DNA of 21,083 nucleotides from positions 52,066 through 73,148 of the forward strand of contig FR890610.1 of NCBI GenBank assembly GCA_000435075.1. Reading direction: 5' to 3'. Positions within the stretch are counted from its first letter, which is position 1; each line of letters opens with the position of its first letter. The notes under the pieces were generated by a model. That model worked only from the letters and a program-made list of their open reading frames with translations. It was not told the DNA's origin and searched no databases. Positions 7,657 through 15,057 of the stretch are shown piece by piece. Origin of the DNA: Bacteroides sp. CAG:770 (GTDB taxonomy: Bacteria; Bacteroidota; Bacteroidia; Bacteroidales; UBA932). A program made the position numbers and the translations under genes.

Positions 7657-8406
7657 CTAGAAAATGTCGTAACCTTTCTCCTCGATTTCATCTACAAGCT
7701 CCCTACCGGCAGTAGCGACAATCTTTCCGTCCTTGAGGACGTGCACAATATCAGGAACTATATAGTCCAGCAATCTCTTGTAGTGAGTGATCACAATCGC
7801 TGATTTCTCAGGAGTATGCAGAGAACGCACACCCTCTGCGACGATTCTGAGCGCATCCACATCAAGTCCGCTGTCCGTCTCGTCAAGAATAGACAAAGTC
7901 GGGTCGAGCATAGCCATCTGGAAAATCTCGTTACGCTTCTTTTCACCACCGGAAAAACCGACATTGACCTCTCTCTTCGCAAACTCGGAACGCATCTGGA
8001 CGAATGCCATCTTCTCCCTCATAAGTTTCAGGAAATCACCGGCTTTCATCGGATCGAGCCCCTCCGCCTTTCTCTTGGCATTGACAGCGGTCTTCATGAA
8101 ATTCGTGATGGTGACGCCAGGAATCTCGATAGGATACTGGAACGACATGAAGATTCCTGCCCAAGAACGCTCCTCAGGAGACATTGCGAGCAGATCCTTG
8201 CCCATGAAGTTTATGCTACCCTCGGTAACTGTATAAAGCGGCTTTCCGGTAAGCACGCTTGACAGTGTACTCTTTCCGGCGCCGTTCGGTCCCATGACAG
8301 CATGAATTTCACCCTTCCTGATGGTCAGGTCAATGCCTTTCAATATCTCCTTCTCGCCTACTGATGCATGAAGACCTTTGATTTCCAATAATATATCGTT
8401 TGCCAT
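7657..8406 (-). CDS. sufC: SufC, ABC-type ATPase of Fe-S assembly
   Basis: Cytosolic ABC ATPase that drives conformational change of the SufBCD scaffold. 249 residues, standard length. Walker A GPNGAGKST (39-47), SufC-specific ABC signature FSGGEKKRNEI (151-161), Walker B/D-loop LSILDETDSGLDVDAL (171-186) and the H-loop VITHYKRLL are all present. It opens a minus-strand run followed by sufD, the RlmI-like methyltransferase and menG. sufB is not next to it but 7.4 kb away on the same strand, beyond the thiamine genes. A TATCTTTG box lies 24 nt upstream of the ATG. Confidence 0.97.
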   Translation of the reverse strand: MANDILLEIKGLHASVGEKEILKGIDLTIRKGEIHAVMGPNGAGKSTLSSVLTGKPLYTVTEGSINFMGKDLLAMSPEERSWAGIFMSFQYPIEIPGVTITNFMKTAVNAKRKAEGLDPMKAGDFLKLMREKMAFVQMRSEFAKREVNVGFSGGEKKRNEIFQMAMLDPTLSILDETDSGLDVDALRIVAEGVRSLHTPEKSAIVITHYKRLLDYIVPDIVHVLKDGKIVATAGRELVDEIEEKGYDIF

Positions 8407-8429
8407 ATTCAGTAGTTTTTATCGCATTG

Positions 8430-8437
8430 CAAAGATA
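8430..8437 (-). promoter_or_regulatory. Candidate sufC promoter -7 box
   Basis: The minus strand reads TATCTTTG (TAnnTTTG consensus) 24 nt before the sufC ATG, implying a short leader. No TTG element at the usual spacing is visible. Confidence 0.45.
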
Positions 8438-8473
8438 CAACATATTTGGAAATGATTTATGCCAACTATTTAC

Positions 8474-8481
8474 TATATTTG
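8474..8481 (+). promoter_or_regulatory. Candidate thiamine-operon promoter -7 box
   Basis: TATATTTG matches TAnnTTTG and ends 10 nt before the 5' stem of the TPP riboswitch, exactly where the start of a riboswitch transcript should be. The nearest upstream TTG (8446-8448) is 25 nt away, longer than the usual 19-20, so the -33 element is uncertain. The promoter diverges from that of sufC. Confidence 0.55.
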
Positions 8482-8491
8482 CCAAACGAAC

Positions 8492-8599
8492 ATCAAAGGG
8501 GTGCCGATGCATCAGGCCGTACCAAGACGGCGCATGCGGGAAGAAGGCTGAGATTATACCCTCAAACCTGACGCAGACAATGCTGCCGCAGGAATTGAT
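8492..8599 (+). promoter_or_regulatory. TPP riboswitch (THI element)
   Basis: The conserved TPP aptamer blocks occur in order: GGGGTGCC (8498-8505), GGCTGAGATTATACCC (8546-8561), ACCTGA (8566-8571), ATGCTG and CGCAGGAA near 8580-8594. The P1 stem closes with ATCAA (8492-8496) against TTGAT (8595-8599). An extended P3 arm lies between the first two blocks. It precedes the thiamine operon, so it should lower expression when thiamine pyrophosphate is abundant. A 7-bp hairpin follows at 8607-8628. Confidence 0.93.
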
Positions 8600-8606
8600 C
8601 TCAATG

Positions 8607-8628
8607 TTATCCGCATTCGGCCGGATAA
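8607..8628 (+). other. Hairpin after the TPP aptamer (candidate expression platform)
   Basis: TTATCCG (8607-8613) and CGGATAA (8622-8628) form a perfect 7-bp stem with an 8-nt loop, 8 nt after the aptamer. It is followed by TTTCCCCCTCCC rather than a U-run, so it is not a textbook terminator. It might act as a terminator-like or Rho-linked switch. The remaining 57 nt to the first ATG show no other element. Confidence 0.45.
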
Positions 8629-8685
8629 TTTCCCCCTCCCAATGATGTCTGCCATATAAAATTGACAATTCAAACACTAAAAATT

Positions 8686-9390
8686 ATGGGATATCAGGCA
8701 TTTGACCAATACGCATCAGAGTACGATGCATGGTTTATGGAAAACACCAACGTCCTTGAAACCGAGCTCCGGCTCGTGGCTTCCTGTCTGAAAGATTCAG
8801 GCAAAATTCTTTCTATCGGATGCGGCAGCGCATTGTTCGAGAAACTTCTTGCAGACCGTTACGACATCAGGATCGAACACGGAATCGAGCCGGCTGAAGG
8901 AATGGCGGCAATTGCAAGAAAACGCGGATTCGATGTGGAAATCAATACGGCCGAAGAAGCCGATTACGGCGAAAACCTCTATGACACAGTACTTTTCAAC
9001 GGATGTCCATGCTATATGCAAGATCTCGGACTGGCATTGAAAAAAGCACACTGCGCATTGCGCGAAGGCGGAAAAGTTGTCGTCATCGACGTTCCTAAGG
9101 AGAGTCCCTACGGCCTGATCTACAATCTGGCATTGGCAGTAGGCACTTGGGATCATCCGCTTCTTGAGGGCTGCAAGCCGAAGGACCCGTATCCGATAGA
9201 GCTCGTGAAGCAGGCTTCATGGCGTACTACCAAGGAAAAGTCCGACATCATGGCGGCCAACGGATTCGGAAAACTGGAATACAGCCAGACATTGACATTG
9301 GATCCGCACTATTCGTACACCACTGTAGAAGACCCGATAGAGGGCTATGACAGAGGCTCTTACGTCGCCATTATCGGATATAAGGAGTAA
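8686..9390 (+). CDS. Uncharacterised class I SAM-dependent methyltransferase, first gene of the TPP-riboswitch operon
   Basis: Predicted cytosolic methyltransferase of unknown substrate, 234 residues from the ATG at 8686; a TTG at 8662 would add eight residues but lacks support. The N-terminus FDQYASEYDAWF is typical of UbiE/Methyltransf_11-like enzymes. Motif I is ILSIGCGSALFE (41-52), the acidic ribose-binding position is in IEPAEGM (68-73), motif IV is DTVLFNGCPCY (100-110) and motif VI is LREGGKVVVIDV (125-136). The C-terminal part (SYTTVEDPIEGYDRGSYVAII) carries no known domain signature to my eye. It is 5 nt from tenA and under the same riboswitch, so a role in thiamine or pyrimidine salvage, or a linked metabolite, is likely by context only. 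Confidence 0.85.
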   Translation: MGYQAFDQYASEYDAWFMENTNVLETELRLVASCLKDSGKILSIGCGSALFEKLLADRYDIRIEHGIEPAEGMAAIARKRGFDVEINTAEEADYGENLYDTVLFNGCPCYMQDLGLALKKAHCALREGGKVVVIDVPKESPYGLIYNLALAVGTWDHPLLEGCKPKDPYPIELVKQASWRTTKEKSDIMAANGFGKLEYSQTLTLDPHYSYTTVEDPIEGYDRGSYVAIIGYKE

Positions 9391-9395
9391 GTCCG

Positions 9396-10037
9396 ATGAG
9401 CTGGAGCGAAGAAGCATGGCACAGCATCGGGCCGATTCTGGAAGAAATCCGGAACCATCCTTTCGTGAAGGAACTTGCCGACGGGACACTCCCTAAAGAA
9501 AAGTTCGCGACATATCTGGCGCAGGACAGGATTTATCTGGCAAATTACGGACAGGAAATGAGAGACCTCGCGTCAATGTTGCCGGACGGACCGATGCAGG
9601 ACCTTTACAGGAAATTCGCGCAAGAAAGCATTGACTCGGAAAACGCCCTGCATGAGCAGTTAGGAGAGATGGGGTTCGACAGCATTGACACTGAGCCTCT
9701 TGCGGGCACGACAGGGTATATGCGGCACACTTCCGGAATCATCGCGGAAAAGGATCTGGCAGTTTCAATGGCGGCAATGCTTCCTTGCATGTGGATATAT
9801 AACGAGGTCGGGAAATACATTCTGGGTATCGCCAAGCTGGAAGAAAATCCTTACAGGGCATGGATCGAATGTTACACATCCCAGATGATGGATGAAGGTG
9901 CGGAATGCAGTGTGAGGCTGACGGATGAACTGGCTGAAGAGGCAACTCCTCAGAAGCGCGCGTCAATGACATCTGCATTCGTCGAATCCGTCAAATTCGA
10001 ACTCAAGTTCTGGGACCAGGCCTATAAAAATCAATGA
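9396..10037 (+). CDS. tenA: TenA family aminopyrimidine aminohydrolase / thiaminase II
   Basis: Hydrolyses aminomethylpyrimidine from degraded thiamine to HMP, feeding the pyrimidine branch. 213 residues, normal size. Residues matching the B. subtilis TenA active site are visible: D44 and Y47 (AQDRIYLANY), C131 and Y135 (LPCMWIYNE), and a C-terminal Glu in VKFELKFWDQAY. The catalytic Cys makes it a TenA-C type. Starts 5 nt after the methyltransferase and ends 3 nt before thiD. With no thiC in the operon, this may be the main local source of pyrimidine. Confidence 0.93.
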   Translation: MSWSEEAWHSIGPILEEIRNHPFVKELADGTLPKEKFATYLAQDRIYLANYGQEMRDLASMLPDGPMQDLYRKFAQESIDSENALHEQLGEMGFDSIDTEPLAGTTGYMRHTSGIIAEKDLAVSMAAMLPCMWIYNEVGKYILGIAKLEENPYRAWIECYTSQMMDEGAECSVRLTDELAEEATPQKRASMTSAFVESVKFELKFWDQAYKNQ

Positions 10038-10040
10038 ATC

Positions 10041-10856
10041 ATGAAACAATACAATAAAGTTCTCACTATTGCCGGCAGCGACTCGGGCGGCGGCGCTGGA
10101 GTGCAGGCTGATATCAAGACCATCTCGGCATGCGGCTGCTACGCTGCATCCGCAATCACGGCTATCACTGTGCAGAACACTCTGGGAGTCAGTGCAGTAC
10201 ACGCTGTTCCCGTAGAAATTCTGGAAGGCCAGATCGAAGCGGTGCTTTCTGATATCGGGGCAGATGCCATAAAAATCGGCATGCTGCACTCTTCTGAAGT
10301 AGTCCGCTGCGTCAGAAAGATGCTGGACAAATTCGAGGCCAGGAATGTAGTTCTGGACCCCGTAATGGTCTCCACATCAGGACATAGGCTCATCGAAGAA
10401 GAGGCCATAGCATCATTGGTTTCAGACCTCCTTCCGAGAGCCAGGGTAATCACCCCGAATATTCCTGAAGCGGAAATTCTTCTGGGCGGAGAGAAACTGT
10501 CTGTCCAGAAAGAGCTGCCGGATGCAGCCAAACGACTCGCGGACAAATGCGGGGCCAGCGTATTGCTTAAGGCCGGCCATCTGACCGAAGAGAAACTCGT
10601 GGATATCTTCTACGATGTCGAGGACGGAAAAATCTACGAACTGCCGTCAGCTCGCATCCACACGAAAAACACGCACGGAACCGGCTGTACCCTCTCATCT
10701 GCATTCGCGTCAATGCTGGCGAAAGGTCTGCCTCTGCCGGAGGCCGCAGCCGCAGCGAAGAATTTCATCAATGATGCAATTATCGCAGGTGCCGAGTATG
10801 AAATCGGTCATGGCTTCGGTCCGGTGAAGCATTTCTGGGCATTGTGGAAAGACTGA
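10041..10856 (+). CDS. thiD: Hydroxymethylpyrimidine / phosphomethylpyrimidine kinase
   Basis: Phosphorylates HMP and HMP-P to HMP-PP, the substrate of ThiE. 271 residues, normal. Ribokinase-fold motifs: TIAGSDSGGGAGVQADIKT (9-27), the ITPNIPEAEILLG strand in the middle, and the anion-hole/catalytic motif KNTHGTGCTLSSAFAS (GTGC at 213-216). It follows tenA by 3 nt, matching the salvage flow HMP to HMP-PP. Confidence 0.96.
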   Translation: MKQYNKVLTIAGSDSGGGAGVQADIKTISACGCYAASAITAITVQNTLGVSAVHAVPVEILEGQIEAVLSDIGADAIKIGMLHSSEVVRCVRKMLDKFEARNVVLDPVMVSTSGHRLIEEEAIASLVSDLLPRARVITPNIPEAEILLGGEKLSVQKELPDAAKRLADKCGASVLLKAGHLTEEKLVDIFYDVEDGKIYELPSARIHTKNTHGTGCTLSSAFASMLAKGLPLPEAAAAAKNFINDAIIAGAEYEIGHGFGPVKHFWALWKD

Positions 10857-10910
10857 ACACCCGGCAAGCCAGACGACTTGCGAAAAAAAAGAATAACTAA
10901 GACAACAATC

Positions 10911-11108
10911 ATGAACGTAACAGTAAACAACAAGCCTGTGGAGACCGGCTCCTCCACTCTCAAGGAACTGGCATTGCAGCTGGAACTGCCTGAAAAAGGC
11001 GTCGCGGTCGCCGTTTCCAACAAGATGGTCCCCCGCAGCGAATGGGAAAATTTCGCTATAACAGAAGGAGTCAGCATCATCGTCATCAGGGCTTCTTGCG
11101 GAGGTTAA
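10911..11108 (+). CDS. thiS: ThiS sulfur carrier protein
   Basis: Ubiquitin-like sulfur carrier that is adenylated by ThiF and thiocarboxylated at its C-terminal glycine, then donates sulfur to ThiG. 65 residues from the ATG at 10911 (MNVTVNNKPVETGSSTLKEL) and ends in Gly-Gly (IRASCGG), as required. A longer reading to 10878 would add a Lys/Arg-rich tail with no family support. The 54-nt gap after thiD is the largest in the operon and contains a 5-bp stem (10864-10881) without a T-run. Confidence 0.93.
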   Translation: MNVTVNNKPVETGSSTLKELALQLELPEKGVAVAVSNKMVPRSEWENFAITEGVSIIVIRASCGG

Positions 11109-11114
11109 CAGGCT

Positions 11115-11741
11115 ATGTTCCAGTACATTTCACACTATACACCCTCTATCGGATATGTAGATGGGATACGCATGGCTCTGGAAGGAGGATGCAAATGGGT
11201 CCAGCTGCGCATGAAGGACGCCCCTGAAGAAGAAGTGCTGGCCTGCGCCAAGGAAGCGCTTCCGCTTTGCCGTCAGCATGGAGCAAAATTCATCCTTGAC
11301 GACCACGTGGAACTGGTGGAAACTGCCGGGGCAGACGGAGTCCATCTCGGAAAGAACGACATACCGGTGGATGAGGCCAGAAAGATTCTCGGACCAGACA
11401 AAATCATCGGAGGTACCGCCAATACCATTGACGATATCATCCGTCTTCACCGTCAGGGCGCCGATTATATCGGTTGCGGTCCGTTCAGGTTCACCACCAC
11501 CAAAAAGAAATTGTCGCCGGTACTCGGACTGGAAGGCTACAGGGACATTGTCCTGAAAATGAGGGAAAACGGCATTGACCTTCCCATCGTCGCAATCGGC
11601 GGAATTACGGTGGACGACATTCCCGCCATCATGGGAACCGGCGTCACCGGCATAGCATTGAGCGGGGCAATTCTGAATGCAGAAGACCCGAAGTCAATGA
11701 CAGAAAGCATATTAGAAACTCTGAAGCCCTTCGAAAAGTAG
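11115..11741 (+). CDS. thiE: Thiamine-phosphate synthase
   Basis: Couples HMP-PP to the thiazole phosphate to make thiamine phosphate. 208 residues, typical TIM barrel. Motifs: WVQLRMKDAPE (QxRxK, diphosphate binding), AKFILDDHVELVETAGADGVHLGKND, IIGGTANTIDD, IGCGPFRFTTTKKK and the phosphate-binding IVAIGGITVDDIP. Starts 6 nt after thiS. It contains three GTCAATG/CATTGAC words. Confidence 0.96.
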   Translation: MFQYISHYTPSIGYVDGIRMALEGGCKWVQLRMKDAPEEEVLACAKEALPLCRQHGAKFILDDHVELVETAGADGVHLGKNDIPVDEARKILGPDKIIGGTANTIDDIIRLHRQGADYIGCGPFRFTTTKKKLSPVLGLEGYRDIVLKMRENGIDLPIVAIGGITVDDIPAIMGTGVTGIALSGAILNAEDPKSMTESILETLKPFEK

Positions 11742-11766
11742 GAGCTTCGACATAAAACAAATTGAA

Positions 11767-12546
11767 ATGGAAAAATTGATTATTGCAGGAAAGGAATTCA
11801 ATTCCCGACTGTTTCTCGGAACTGGAAAATTCAATTCCAACACTCTGATGGAGAAAGCCATCCTCGCATCAGGCACCGAAATGGTGACTCTTGCAATGAA
11901 AAGAGTTGAACTCGCAGACAAGGAAGATGACATGCTCAGCCACATTACACATCCGGGCATCCAGCTTCTTCCTAACACATCCGGCGTAAGAAACGCAGAA
12001 GAGGCTGTTTTCGCTGCCCAGATGGCACGTGAGGCCTTCGGCACAAATTGGCTCAAACTCGAGATCCATCCGGACCCTAAATATCTTCTTCCGGACTCAA
12101 TCGAGACCCTCAAGGCTACAGAACAGCTTGTCAAACTCGGCTTCGTAGTGCTTCCATACTGCCAGGCCGACCCGACTCTTTGTAAACATCTCGAGGAGGC
12201 AGGTGCAGCTACAGTGATGCCTCTCGGCGCACCTATCGGAACCAATAAAGGATTGCAGACCAGAGACTTCCTCCGCATCATCATCGAGCAGGCCACTGTT
12301 CCTGTCATCGTAGATGCCGGCATCGGAGCGCCAAGCCATGCTGCCGAAGCGATGGAAATGGGAGCTTCCGCATGTCTCGTCAATACAGCAATCGCTGTCG
12401 CAGGTGACCCTGTCGCAATGGCTGTTGCATTCAAGAATGCTGTTGAAGCAGGAAGAATGGCTTATGAAGCAGGACTCGGCGCCCAGAGCGATATGTTTGT
12501 CGCAGAGGCAAGTTCACCGCTCACAGCCTTCCTTGACGAAGAATAA
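11767..12546 (+). CDS. thiG: Thiazole synthase
   Basis: Builds the thiazole phosphate from deoxyxylulose phosphate, dehydroglycine and ThiS thiocarboxylate. 259 residues, normal. The Schiff-base lysine is K97 in NWLKLEIHPDPKYLLPD, with RNAEEAVFAAQMAREA before it and GAPIGTNKGL, IVDAGIGAPSHAAEAMEMG and CLVNTAIA after it. Follows thiE by 25 nt and precedes thiH by 12 nt; in Bacteroides thiC usually sits between thiG and thiH, but here there is no room for it. Confidence 0.97.
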   Translation: MEKLIIAGKEFNSRLFLGTGKFNSNTLMEKAILASGTEMVTLAMKRVELADKEDDMLSHITHPGIQLLPNTSGVRNAEEAVFAAQMAREAFGTNWLKLEIHPDPKYLLPDSIETLKATEQLVKLGFVVLPYCQADPTLCKHLEEAGAATVMPLGAPIGTNKGLQTRDFLRIIIEQATVPVIVDAGIGAPSHAAEAMEMGASACLVNTAIAVAGDPVAMAVAFKNAVEAGRMAYEAGLGAQSDMFVAEASSPLTAFLDEE

Positions 12547-12552
12547 AGGAGG
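12545..12552 (+). promoter_or_regulatory. Strong Shine-Dalgarno for thiH
   Basis: AAAGGAGG overlaps the thiG stop codon and ends 6 nt before the thiH ATG at 12559. It is a near-perfect anti-16S match. Such strong sites are uncommon in Bacteroidota, where most genes have weak or AT-rich leaders, and it fixes the thiH start. Confidence 0.75.
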
Positions 12553-12558
12553 TCGGAA

Positions 12559-13692
12559 ATGTTTACAGATGAACTGGCAAAAATAGATTGGGGAGAGACA
12601 ACCGCCCGAATTGCCGCAAAAACCGACAATGATGTAAGAAGGGCTCTGTGCAAAGAGCATTGCGATGTGGAAGACTTCATGGCATTGATATCTCCCGCAG
12701 CCGAGCCTTACCTCGAGACAATGGCGGCATTGAGCCGCAAATACACGGAGGAAAGATTCGGAAGGACAATGTCAATGTTCATTCCGCTTTACATCACCAA
12801 CTCCTGCATCAATTCCTGCGTATATTGCGGATTCCATGCAAGCAACCCGATGAAAAGGGTAATCCTTACACCGGAACAGTGCGAGGATGAGTACAAGGCC
12901 ATCAAGAAACTGGCTCCGTTCGAGAACCTTCTGATAGTCACCGGAGAGAATCCGCTGAAGGCCGGCGTGCCTTATCTGGCAAAGGCCCTCGACATCGCGA
13001 AGAAGTATTTCTCGAATCTGAAAATCGAGGTCATGCCTCTCTCCGCAGAAGATTACGCAGAACTCACCAAGCACGGAATGAATGGTGTAATCTGCTTCCA
13101 GGAGACTTATAACAGAGCACATTACAACATTTACCATCCGCGCGGAATGAAGGCCAATTTCGACTGGCGCTGCAATGGTTTCGACCGTATGGGCCAGGCA
13201 GGCGTCCATTCTATCGGAATGGGTGTCCTCATCGGTCTGGAAAAGGAATGGCGCACTGACATAACCATGATGGCTTACCATCTGCGTTATCTCCAGAAGC
13301 ATTACTGGAGAACCAAATACAGTGTCAATTTCCCTCGTATGCGCCCGGCTGAAAACGGCGGATTCGAGCCGAACTGCGTGATGACGGACAAGCAGCTCGC
13401 ACAGGTTACCTTCGCAATGCGAATCTTCGACCATGACGTGGATATTTCCTACTCTACGCGCGAGCCTGCCAAAATCAGGGACAACATGGCTACCCTCGGA
13501 GTCACTACGATGAGTGCCGGGAGCAAGACTGATCCGGGCGGATATCACACTTATCCTCAGTCACTTGAGCAGTTCCACGTCAGCGACGACAGGACTGCCG
13601 CCGAAATCGACAGAAGACTGAGGGAACTCGGACGTGAACCTGTCTGGAAAGACTGGGACGCAAGTTTCGACACTGTGAATCTCAAGAAATAA
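12559..13692 (+). CDS. thiH: 2-iminoacetate (dehydroglycine) synthase, radical SAM
   Basis: Oxygen-sensitive radical-SAM tyrosine lyase that makes dehydroglycine for ThiG, in place of the oxygen-dependent ThiO. 377 residues, normal. The 4Fe-4S cluster motif CxxxCxxC is C83, C87, C90 in TNSCINSCVYCGF, flanked by YITN and followed by PLKAGVPYLAKALDIAK and the C-terminal GVTTMSAGSKTDPGGY region. Its use fits an anaerobe. It depends on Fe-S assembly, whose suf genes surround the operon. Confidence 0.96.
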   Translation: MFTDELAKIDWGETTARIAAKTDNDVRRALCKEHCDVEDFMALISPAAEPYLETMAALSRKYTEERFGRTMSMFIPLYITNSCINSCVYCGFHASNPMKRVILTPEQCEDEYKAIKKLAPFENLLIVTGENPLKAGVPYLAKALDIAKKYFSNLKIEVMPLSAEDYAELTKHGMNGVICFQETYNRAHYNIYHPRGMKANFDWRCNGFDRMGQAGVHSIGMGVLIGLEKEWRTDITMMAYHLRYLQKHYWRTKYSVNFPRMRPAENGGFEPNCVMTDKQLAQVTFAMRIFDHDVDISYSTREPAKIRDNMATLGVTTMSAGSKTDPGGYHTYPQSLEQFHVSDDRTAAEIDRRLRELGREPVWKDWDASFDTVNLKK

Positions 13693-13705
13693 TATCTTCA
13701 GGAAT

Positions 13706-14419
13706 ATGGATTTCACAGAAAGATATTCCAGACAGATTATGCTGCCTGAACTTGGTGCGGAGGGTCAGAAAAGGCTCTCCGCTTCCAAAGTTCTGATTAT
13801 CGGAGCCGGCGGATTAGGCTCACCCATAGCAACTTACCTCACAGCGGCCGGAATCGGCACCCTGGGTATAATAGATGCCGACAAAGTAAGCGAATCGAAT
13901 CTCCAGCGCCAGACGCTCTACAGCGAAGATGAAATCGGGATGAGCAAGGTGGAATGTGCCCGCAAACGCCTCCAACGCCTGAACGGAAATGTAAAAATCA
14001 ATGTCTATGACTGTTTCCTGACGGCGGACAACGCGGAAGAAATCATCTCCGGCTATGACATCATCGTCGATGGATGCGACAATTTCGCGACAAGATTCAT
14101 TGTCAATGATACCTGCCTTTCGCTATGCAAGCCTTATGTCTATGGCAGCATCCAGGGCCTTAACGGTCAGGTCTCGGTATTCGGAATGCCGGATGCCAAT
14201 GGCAAAGTCCACTCCTACAGGGACTTGTATGATGAGCAGGAACTGCTTTCCATGACTCCTCCAAGCAAGGCCGTACTGGGCATTACCCCAGCTGTAACAG
14301 GCAGCGTGGAAGCCAATCAGGTTCTTCAGATTGCTGCAGGGTTCGGAGAACCGCTCATCGGAAAGCTCTGGAGCATTGACCTGAGGACGATGGAGTCATA
14401 TATCATTGACCTGTTCTGA
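13706..14419 (+). CDS. thiF: ThiF-like ThiS adenylyltransferase (short, lacking CxxC zinc pairs)
   Basis: E1-like enzyme that adenylates the ThiS C-terminus. 237 residues. ATP-binding GAGGLGS (33-39), IDADKVSESNLQRQTLYSEDEIG and DGCDNFATRFIVND are intact. The C-terminal part ends at SIDLRTMESYIIDLF and has no CxxC zinc pair, unlike E. coli ThiF, and no cysteine after the CLSLCKPYVYG segment, so the E. coli Cys184 counterpart also appears absent. It keeps the operon position of ThiF, 13 nt after thiH and 12 nt before tenI. HesA/MoeB-like activity cannot be fully excluded but the context makes ThiF most likely. Confidence 0.88.
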   Translation: MDFTERYSRQIMLPELGAEGQKRLSASKVLIIGAGGLGSPIATYLTAAGIGTLGIIDADKVSESNLQRQTLYSEDEIGMSKVECARKRLQRLNGNVKINVYDCFLTADNAEEIISGYDIIVDGCDNFATRFIVNDTCLSLCKPYVYGSIQGLNGQVSVFGMPDANGKVHSYRDLYDEQELLSMTPPSKAVLGITPAVTGSVEANQVLQIAAGFGEPLIGKLWSIDLRTMESYIIDLF

Positions 14420-14431
14420 TTTACCCGAGAA

Positions 14432-15016
14432 ATGAAACTTGTAGTTATAACACGCCCGGACTTCTTCGAGGGCGAGACTGATATTGTCAATGACCTTTTC
14501 CGTTCCGGTATGGAGCGGCTGCATCTGAGGAAGCCAAAGGCCTCGGAAGACGAGTTGTCAGCATGGCTGCAAGGCATTGACCGTCAATATTATGGGCGCA
14601 TTGTCCTGCATGACTGCTTTTCTCTTGTGGAGAAGTTTTCCCTGGGAGGTGTGCATCTGAACTCGCGCAATCCGGAGGCCCCGGAGAATATACAGGGCAT
14701 CACAGTTTCCAGATCATGTCATAGTATAGATGAGGTGGCAGAGCATAAAGGAAGATGCAACTACCTGTTTCTCAGCCCGATATATGACAGCATCTCCAAG
14801 GAAGGCTACGGGGCTGCGTTCTCCCGCATTGACATAAAACGTGCTGCAGCTGAGGGGATTATCGACGACAAAGTTCTCGCGCTGGGCGGCGTAAATCTGG
14901 AGCACATTCCGGAAATCCGCTCGATGGGCTTCGGCGGGGCGGTCGTTCTGGGTGCGCTCTGGCAGGCAAAGTCGCCGACAGAATACCTGAAAGCATTGAT
15001 GAATGCTCTCGACTGA
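14432..15016 (+). CDS. tenI: TenI-like thiazole tautomerase (ThiE fold)
   Basis: Second ThiE-fold protein, 194 residues, most likely the thiazole tautomerase TenI that converts the ThiG product to its aromatic form. It has the barrel starts (MKLVVITRPDFF, MERLHLRKP, RIVLHDCFSLV, GGVHLNSR), YLFLSPIYDSISKEGYG and VLALGGVNLEHI. It differs from ThiE at 11115-11741 in the diphosphate-binding region (HLRKPKAS instead of QLRMKDAP). As last gene, it follows thiF by 12 nt and is followed by the operon terminator. A redundant ThiE is the alternative. Confidence 0.85.
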   Translation: MKLVVITRPDFFEGETDIVNDLFRSGMERLHLRKPKASEDELSAWLQGIDRQYYGRIVLHDCFSLVEKFSLGGVHLNSRNPEAPENIQGITVSRSCHSIDEVAEHKGRCNYLFLSPIYDSISKEGYGAAFSRIDIKRAAAEGIIDDKVLALGGVNLEHIPEIRSMGFGGAVVLGALWQAKSPTEYLKALMNALD

Positions 15017-15032
15017 TTTGCAGACTTATGAA

Positions 15033-15057
15033 GCTTGACTGACAGTCAGGCTTTTTT
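15033..15057 (+). terminator. Terminator of the thiamine operon, overlapping the pnuT stop
   Basis: An 8-bp stem with a 3-nt loop (15033-15051, one G-T pair) is followed by six T (15052-15057). It lies 16 nt after tenI. The stop codon of convergent pnuT (15046-15048) is within the stem, so one DNA stretch serves as terminator for one gene set and coding end for the other. On the minus strand no T-run follows. Confidence 0.88.

Noticed and set aside
7647..7691. Upstream ATG for sufD
   Set aside because: It would overlap sufC by 35 nt and give a basic tail without homology; the ATG at 7646 has a GGGAGG site before it.
8662..8685. Upstream TTG start for the methyltransferase
   Set aside because: The added eight residues are not family-like; the ATG at 8686 begins right before the conserved FDQYASEYD segment.
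10864..10881. Hairpin between thiD and thiS as an internal terminator
   Set aside because: Only a 5-bp stem and followed by A-rich DNA, not a T-run.
12772..13548. 258-codon minus-strand open frame opposite thiH
   Set aside because: Antisense to a well supported radical-SAM gene; no recognisable domain.
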